64,000 nt of DNA from Condylostoma magnum (taxonomy: Eukaryota; Ciliophora; Heterotrichea; Heterotrichida; Condylostomatidae): contig CAKKTI010000012.1 in the NCBI GenBank assembly GCA_920105805.1, positions 66,586 to 130,585 of the forward strand, given 5' to 3'. The first letter of the stretch is position 1. The number at the start of each line of letters is the position of its first letter. This document shows, one piece after another, positions 57,657-64,000 of the stretch. A program made the position numbers and the translations under genes. The notes beneath the pieces were generated by a model. The model worked only from the letters and a program-made list of their open reading frames with translations. It ran no database searches and was not told where the DNA came from.

Positions 57657-58235
57657 ATGGATAGTAGATTTTTGAATTCCGAGGGAGGGTTTATCTCCGA
57701 ATATAAGTAAAATAGTTAAAATAATCCCCAGCTTACTCATAGATTTCAAGTTACTTTCGATTTCAAAGAAAATAAGGAAAATTCCAGTGCTAAGAAGTTT
57801 GGAACTGGCTCAGAATTCGCTAACCCTGTTTAATTAACTGAGAGGTTGAAAGATTCGAGAAGTTTTGACTTTTAAAGGAGGTTTTCTATTAGTTAACACG
57901 AGAAAAGGTAGTAGGTTGAGAGTAGTTGTAGAAGGAATATTACGGCTATAGGGCAAATCGTTAAGAAAATGTAAAATAATGAAATTCAAAATAAATTATA
58001 GTTATAGAAAGAATTAGTTAAACTTAAAGAGACTTATGGGTAAAGTGTATATGATAAAACTAAATAAGTACTAGAGATAATGTCCCATAGGTAAAATGAT
58101 TAAAGCGTAAGTTTAATTAAATTTCAATCGTTGGAGTTCTCAGACAGTGAGCCAGGGTCATTTTTAGAATCTTCACACAGAAATATAAATAGAGCAAACT
58201 GCTTATTGGATAAACTAAAAAACTTAAATAACTAA
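57657..58235 (+). CDS. coiled-coil protein, about 192 aa
   Basis: It starts MDSRFLNSEGGFISEYKQNS. A Ser/Phe-rich N-terminal half (RFQVTFDFKENKENSSAKKF; RSFDFQRRFSISQHEKRQQV) precedes a helix (MQNNEIQNKLQLQKELVKLK). The tail LEFSDSEPGSFLESSHRNIN ends at TAA 58233-58235, abutting the minus-strand stop; TGA 58242-58244 is the fallback. Unknown function. Confidence 0.7.
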
Positions 58236-58913
58236 CTATTTTGAAATTACTCGCCTGCTATATTGCTTCAAATAGTTTCTTAGTCCTGTTGGGCTCAGTA
58301 AATCTTGAAACGGTTGTTATTCCATCTTACTCACAAACTTTTACTAGTCTAACACAGGCATATTCCCCATTAATTCAAAAACAATTTTATTAACTGCGCT
58401 GGCTATACGTCGTCTTAAAATCAAAATGAATTTATGAAGTCTATACATATACTATTTATAGTCCTTACTGTGCTTTGCAAGCACAGGCAAGTTAGTTGAG
58501 GCTACTAAGAACATGTCAAAAAACATTTACCGTATTTTATCCCGTTATAAGAGATGTAAGTTCTCATTTTTGTAAATTTTGAAAAGGCATGCTGCCTTTT
58601 CACTTTACTTCCCATCACAAAGTAGTATAAATAGCACTGAGGTGTGATGGAATTGAAAGTCTCCATTTTTGTCTTAGAATAACGAAATAAACGGGTTAAT
58701 ATTTTCCGCGTTTTAACGCATAGTAAGTTAAAGCCCTGTGTCTTTTATTTGATCCTATAAAGAAGAAGGACTCACTAAGTAATTATGGCTATTATTTATC
58801 ATACACTCTATCATTTTTGATGCGCTTAATCGGTGCAGATTTAATTACATCTCCTTTTATGAAATCGCTTCTTCCTCACAAAAATTTTCTCTCTTAGAGT
58901 AATAACATCCCAT
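58236..58913 (-). CDS. EF-hand-like protein with MGC acylation signal, about 225 aa
   Basis: It starts MGCYYSKRENFCEEEAISQK, an N-myristoylation/palmitoylation-type start. The middle PFISLFQDKNGDFQFHHTSV and FILLCDGKQSEKAACLFKIY resembles the EF-hand pair of calcineurin B/NCS proteins (DxNGDxxFxE ... GxxEEKxxxxFxIYD), with only partly conserved Ca2+ ligands. The C-terminal half (AKHSKDYKQYMYRLHKFILI, MEQQPFQDLLSPTGLRNYLK) is helical. TAG 58236-58238 ends it. Hairpin-forming DNA around 58470-58660 lies inside this gene. Moderately supported. Confidence 0.68.
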
Positions 58914-59220
58914 ATTTTATTAATTATTAGTGGTGTTTATTATATGTTTAAATTACTAGGTACTATAACTTTGGGAAAAATATTACGTAAATGGTATCGG
59001 AGTGTTATAATGAAGATTATTTTTTTATTTAGGCTATTAGATGCACATTGACATAGTATATCAAAACTGTGATGATTATTATAAACATATTTAAAGTATT
59101 TTAATCTTTTACTTCAACTTGGTACAGATCTTACTTATAATTAGAATGAAAATAATGAGTAATATTGAATAAGCACTGATATAATAGCGCATACTAGTTT
59201 TCAACACTTTAACAAAACTT
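58914..59220. other. AT-rich intergenic region
   Basis: 307 nt between the EF-hand-like gene start and the 3' end of the PB1-kelch gene on the same strand. No gene seen. Confidence 0.45.
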
Positions 59221-61056
59221 TTAATCAAAATTACAAATTAATGATTTTTTTACTCTATAAACCTTCCTCGTATACCTGCAATACTTATTAAGCTATCCAT
59301 TGTTATTGAAAATATAAACAGCATTATCATTCATAAATGGCACAGATTACGAGCAAATACCAATTCTTCCTTCAATTTAATGTACTTCAAATCTTTCTTG
59401 CTAAAAATCCATGGTTACCATTTAAGTATTGTATCTAGAAATATCAAATTTCCCTCCTAACAGTAAAATTTTTGAATCTGATATAGGGGTGGAAGCAATT
59501 CCAAAAATCCTAAACGGTAGCTTCAACTTGCATAATGCCCATCTTTCCTTCTATAAGTACTCGATTGTGTCATGATACTCATTTTCTAAGTATCCCCCAA
59601 AAACATATAAGGTTTATTTAAACTCACATACTGAAGGATATGCTCTACATCGTCTTAACTCTGGCAATTGGATCCAGGTTTAACTATTATACTCAAATGC
59701 CTCGCATTTATTTATAGCCCTGTTAGAGTTTTTACCTCCAATTATAACAATTCTACCATTAAATCATATAGAGCAGTGTGTGTAGTGGGCTTATATCATA
59801 TCAACCTCATACCAGTTATTATCTCCTCTGAAGAAGTGAATTCAAGCCTTTTTTATATAATTTCTTCCTCCAGATACTATAACCCCATTAGGTAGATTAC
59901 ACACAGATGCGCCTTCTCCTAACTTCTGCTGAATTTCAAAATTAGTAAATTATTTCATATGCAAATTATAACAGATCAATGAGTCCCTTGGCAAGGAAGA
60001 AACTCCGTATATTTTGTGAGTACTTATTTATTCAGAAAGAGATTATGACACAGCATAATCCAAGCTTGATATATGGGAGATTGGAGGCTCTATTGACTAA
60101 ATCAATGTGATTAATTCTAGTGTATAAGGTTATTATTTCAAGAGTTTTAATATTTCTTTAACATTCATTGCATAATTAGTCTATTGTATACTTGTGAGCT
60201 AAATCCCTATAAATTTTCAATTACTGTCAAATACAGGGGCTCCGTAATATGAACAGGGTTAGTAGGTTACATAGTAGATTTTTTGAGATAAGGATAATTA
60301 AGTTTATATGGATACAATAGCATTGATTATGTCTAAATTCAACGGAGAGGCTAAAGTGAAGCATTAACTGTCAAAGTTGTCAAAAAGGAAGAATTCAAGT
60401 TCTTTTACTTCTTATATAAGATAAGGAGATTTTAGGGCAATTATTGTGATACTTTCAATAACAACAAATAGTTTACTAGGATTAAATTACAATGGGTCTG
60501 CATAGTCCTCAAATACAATATACCCAGTTTAAGCCTAGTCAAATCTATCAACTACTTTAGAAACTGTCAATATACACCGTCGATTTATGAGAACTCCGAT
60601 ACCTTTAAAACTTCCTTCTATATAAATGGCTCCAATTGCTCTAAGTTTATCTCAAATTTCATAAGCATTGTAAACTTAGTCCTATATATCCTCTCTTTAT
60701 TCAGTACTTATTAGCTACAATCTAACAACAAACTTTAAATACTCCCTTGATTGACTATAAGCAGCTAGTAATGCCTCATTCGTGGTGATATTAATTAATT
60801 CATTGTCCACATCTTAGTACTATATAACCAAGTTTTAAACATCCCTTAATTCAAAAATGCTTTGTTTTATTTAATCTATAAGCTGATCATAATTATTAGG
60901 TAGAAACCCTATTCCATATATTTACTCTCCAAACTGCACTTTAACTCTTAGTTTGTTCAGTAATTCAAACTAGTCAGTTTATTACAAGCAGCTGTTGCAT
61001 AGTAAAGCACCTTACTGGTTTCTATACAAGGCTTGGTTATTGCACTAACAACGCAT
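59221..61056 (-). CDS. PB1 / degenerate trypsin-like / kelch multidomain protein, about 611 aa
   Basis: It starts MRCQCNNQALYRNQQGALLC followed by NSC, a small zinc-knuckle-like head. Residues about 27-110 are a PB1-like ubiquitin fold (LRVKVQFGEQIYGIGFLPNN; IQYQDVDNELINITTNEALL). Residues about 145-290 match a trypsin-like protease fold: GSFKGIGVLINRRCILTVSK, then VTYQPCSYYGAPVFDSNWKF. The LTAAH site reads LTVSK (His lost) and GxSGxP reads YYGAP (Ser lost), so it is inactive. Kelch blades fill the C-terminal half (PNGVIVSGGRNYIKKAW, NGRIVIIGGKNSNRAINKCE, QTLYVFGGYLENEYHDTIEY). The end at TAA 59221-59223 is uncertain. It starts in the frame of the TTLL gene, 24 nt after its stop. Confidence 0.78.
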
Positions 61057-61080
61057 TTACTAACTAAAAATTATTTAAGT

Positions 61081-63417
61081 TTAGCTAATTTTACTAGGAA
61101 CATCGTCTTCCTCGTTGTCAGCCTCTGTTTTGCAGTACCCGCTTTTAATTATATCTGTTAGAATCCCTTTTCCGTGAAGATCAATCAAATTAGTTACAAG
61201 TTCCCTTGCTACGTTTTTAGATGTTTTGAATAACATTTCTTCCAATTGCTCAGCTGTAAAATTATTTAAAGCTTGAGTCTTCTACGAGCTAATTTAATCA
61301 GGTATACCCTTTGCTTCGTATAGTTTATTTCTGCGTTCAATTAGTTCATCAGACCGTTTTTATAGCTTTTATCAGGATAGACTAGGATCAATTCTACGGA
61401 TATTGCATATATTTCATAGGCTATGAGTATAGAAGTGCTAAATGCTTCTCTTTCACTTCATTTTGAGTAGTCTTTCATCAATCTGTTATAGTTTTAGTAT
61501 AATCCTATCAATGTATTCTATAAGAATATCATCTCCTGTAATTACTAAATTTGCATCTTTTTTCTTACATGCCAAACATCCTGTTTATTTAGTAATAGGC
61601 GTTTTGCATTTTATACACAAATTGCGCCTAATTGTTGATTATCTTAATTGATTTTATGATAAGCTGCTTCTTAGGCCTCTTTGTTGCTTATTAGTTGAAG
61701 TTATGGGCCTAGGGGGTAATAAGAGCTCATCATTCAGCATTTTATCATATAAAACATGATATAAAGTTAAGTTGAGGATTCTGTTACTTTAGAAAAAATC
61801 GTTATAAACGTCGGTGCCCTTTGTGGGATAAATTCTAATAAAATTATTACATCTTTGCTATTCTTCTAATGTTTCAAATAAAATTTCTCTAAAGCCATTA
61901 GTTTACATGAGATTTTATTAATCTTATCTTGTTTTATTCTTTTTCCTTTTTAAAATGCTCTTTTGTTTCAATTTAGCCCTAATTCTATTTTTTGCTCTAT
62001 TAAATCCCTCTTTCTTCCTATCAAAACTTCTTATACCAACTAGATTGAATAAGTCAGCAATTAAGTTTCCTTTAATGTTCATGTCTAAAGGGGAATCTGT
62101 GGCTAGGGAAGGTGATAAATTCACTTCTAGTAGCCATGGCTTTAAATTACTATCAATTATAACATCAAATCCGAATAATTCAAAGCAGTTATTCCTATGT
62201 ATTGATAAACTTTTCACTTCACTCACAACTGAATCTTCAATAGATATAAGGGATTTGATAATAATATCATATATACGACTTCATAGTAAATTAGTATCAA
62301 CTCCAACTTTTAATAGATGTTTAAACAAAGCAGATAAAGACCATTTACTTCCTATATCATCTGCTTCAAAATCATCATTTTATATAAAGTTTGCACTGTT
62401 TTTATTTATACTGTAATTAGTTAAATGCATGTACTTATTTTCCTTGTCTCCTGGCGCATATTTTTCAGTAGCAAATCTTGCTAATCCTTCAGGGTATATA
62501 TAGATTCTAAGAGGATTAAAGCTGGTAACAGCTACATAAATTCTTAGATCAAATTTAAGTCCATTTATAAGCAATGGATTATTCAAGTACTTACAAATCA
62601 CACAATTCTCATTTAAGGGAACTTCACTCAAAGCATCAATTAAACTAATACCTCTGCCCCTAGAAGAAGCCTGAGGTTTTATAATTCACATAGAATTCTT
62701 TTACTTATTAAAATGTTGATAGAATTATGCATATTGATCAGGTAGAATGTAAGTATCTGGTATAAAATGAAAGGGTCGCTTTCCAAATCTATCCTACATT
62801 TGAATAATCGTGTTACACAGTCTGTCTTTCCTAGTAATTTCAAATGAATTAGGAAAGTGGTTGATCTTTTAGTAGTTGTTAAGTCCTTCGTAATTATATG
62901 GTTTTGCACTGCTACCTATTCAGCTAATGTTTCAATCGTGGGATTCAGTAGAACTAAAATTATGAGCTTCTAAAGTACTGCGTACAAGTCTTCCCTCTGT
63001 TTTAAATACCTTATACATTAAATTAGCCCTATTTATGAATCTAGTCTATGAAAAGCTATCAGGAATTTGCCCCTCTGGAAGAAGGTCGTCTTCCTGGATT
63101 GCTTTAAATTTTATCAAAGGAGGTCGATAGTCTTTTTGTTTGCGATTTGTTTACTAAAACACAGAATCTTTAATTTGATTGTAGTATATTTCAGACTTTT
63201 GTATATAAAACTATATAAAATTTGGAATTTCACTGAAATTTAAAGGAACTCCTGCTATTCCAACTTCTTATGGGTCAATTCCTCGTCAACTACCTCTAAA
63301 TTTGTCCTATATTCTCTAAAATTATGCAAATATAGGAGTTTCACTTACATTTTGCTAGGAGTCAATAACAACAAAGTTATAACTTTTCCGTTGATTAGTG
63401 ATTACTTACTCATCCAT
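61081..63417 (-). CDS. tubulin tyrosine ligase-like polyglutamylase (TTLL4/5 type)
   Basis: 778 aa. It starts MDEQVITNQRKSYNFVVIDS. The catalytic region spans about residues 140-470: NYQKINHFPNSFEITRKDRL, MWIIKPQASSRGRGISLIDA, LINGLKFDLRIYVAVTSFNP, MHLTNYSINKNSANF, and NCFELFGFDVIIDSNLKPWL with LEVNLSPSLATDSPLDMNIK. The ATP-grasp Lys, Asp, Glu and Asn ligands are present. The last signature is typical of TTLL4/TTLL5 glutamylases acting on axonemal tubulin. A zinc ribbon (CIKCKTPITKQTGCLACKKK, about residues 595-620) and an acidic end (EEDDVPSKIS) follow. TAA 61081-61083 is the stop. The first 8 nt overlap the upstream gene. Confidence 0.94.
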
Positions 63418-64000
63418 CTTTAATCTAATTTAACTCTCTCTTATTAACTTTTCTCGCATTTTGTACAATTCTATCAGCAATGCTAGTTTTGCTATCGAAG
63501 CTCCTTCTTAATTATCTGATTTCTTATGAGGATGAACTTAATTCTAGCCTTTCTTTCTCTATTTGTTTCTTTTTGCCTAATTAATACAATCTTTCATATG
63601 CAGGGCTTTGATTTCTTTCCTTTCTTTATGTGCTAAGAGATCTTTGCTCCTCTGCTTATTTTATTTCTCTTTCTAGCGCTCTCTTCCTCCTTTCCTCCTA
63701 TTCTTTATACAGTCTTTCATGTGCAGGTGTTTAAGAGCTTTAACGCTGCTGTGCTACCAGATTAGGAGTAAAAGGACACTTTTTAGACTCATTTTCCTAC
63801 TGCTCTAATTCCTTTAGTCTTAAGTACTGCTGCTTGTCCTTGTATCTATCGTATAAACTGTCATAAATTTCTTCAGGTTATCTAGGGGGATGCTTACGAT
63901 TTGTTTTAGGTTTAAATGTACATTCCTTTGCATCTTCCTCACTCTGCATAATTTACTTAGATCGTAGTTTAGAGCGGGTTTCTTCGGCTAGTTAGTATAA
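63410..64000 (-). CDS. CTF/PK-motif repeat protein, C-terminal part (5' end outside window)
   Basis: 196 residues are visible. Motifs ECTFKPKTNRKHPPRQP and KCPFTPNLVAQQRQSSQTPA are followed by HERLYKEQEERRKRALEREI and PAYERLYQLGKKKQIEKERL, the same CTFxPK plus ERLYxxA layout as the gene at 14467-16368. The end SIADRIVQNARKVNKRELNQ leads to IKDG and TGA 63410-63412, which overlaps the start codon region of the TTLL gene (GATGGATGAG). Probably cytoskeletal. Confidence 0.75.

Noticed and set aside
58465-58665. Three hairpins (CTGTGCTT/AAGCACAG, GAAAAGGCA/TGCCTTTTC, CCATCAC/GTGATGG) suggesting a structured ncRNA
   Set aside because: The minus strand here reads as a continuous protein with an MGC start and an EF-hand-like segment (58236-58913). 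The hairpins are more simply coding coincidence.
61300-61480. TTLL might end at TGA near 61450, with a hydrophobic alternative frame downstream
   Set aside because: The TTLL frame continues with convincing helical sequence (KLQKRSDELIERRNKLYEAK), so these TGA codons are read as Trp and the stop is placed at 61081.
1-64000. Karyorelict-type code (table 27, only TGA as stop)
   Set aside because: Several genes (3246-3872, 17094-17894, 37698-38822, 11011-11580) have no TGA before running antisense through a neighbour, so TAA/TAG must also terminate.

Overview
ORGANISM AND CODE. The window looks like macronuclear DNA of a ciliate in which all three stop codons also have a sense meaning. TAA and TAG sit at conserved Gln positions and TGA at conserved Trp positions inside recognisable proteins. 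TAA supplies the Gln of the GQDPYPG motif of uracil-DNA glycosylase, and TGA supplies the Trp of kinase subdomain IX at about 10230. The same three codons also end genes. TAA ends the CIMIP2-like gene at 3872, TGA ends the CDPK-like gene at 11007, and TAG follows Gly116 of Atg8 at 14400. That is the Condylostoma nuclear code (translation table 28), so I infer a Condylostoma-like heterotrich. The assignment rests on the code alone. The DNA is AT-rich, and almost every gene model is one uninterrupted frame with no intron needed.

LAYOUT. 1-3065: gene fragments and WD40 paralogue A. 3246-9388: a ciliary microtubule inner protein and, convergent with it, an 1836-aa four-domain voltage-gated Ca2+ channel. 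9565-16368: a CDPK-like pseudokinase, coiled-coil and secreted proteins, Atg8 and a CTF-motif repeat protein. 17094-23791: an unknown conserved protein, ODAD1, a UBL-repeat-UBA protein spanning an assembly gap, a multipass membrane protein and a coiled-coil protein. 24615-29545: TRM112, a MORN protein, a kelch protein and an LPA1-type P-loop kinase. 29974-38822: WD40 paralogue B (inverted copy of A), an amino-acid transporter, a coiled-coil protein, an ELMO-like protein and a TPR protein. 38984-44699: SIN1, anoctamin, uracil-DNA glycosylase and IFT57. 44832-51026: small genes, tRNA-Met, a C2H2 protein and WD40 paralogue C with near-identical repeats. 51407-58913: a coiled-coil protein, a cyclic-nucleotide phosphodiesterase, a SANT protein, ribosomal protein eL33 and an EF-hand-like protein. 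59221-64000: a PB1/degenerate-protease/kelch protein, a TTLL4/5-like tubulin polyglutamylase and the end of a second CTF-motif protein.

HOW IT FITS TOGETHER. Several genes serve cilia: CIMIP2, the Ca2+ channel, ODAD1, IFT57, TTLL and possibly the PDE. Others are housekeeping (eL33, TRM112, UNG, tRNA-Met), TORC2 signalling (SIN1) or autophagy/ubiquitin (Atg8, UBL-UBA). Gene packing is extreme. Convergent stop codons abut or lie 0-9 nt apart at five places. Two divergent pairs have start codons 5 and 14 nt apart. Two tandem pairs (SIN1/anoctamin, TTLL/PB1-kelch) share one reading frame across a 12-24 nt spacer. With ambiguous stop codons these junctions are the main annotation problem, and 3' ends given here can be wrong by a few codons.
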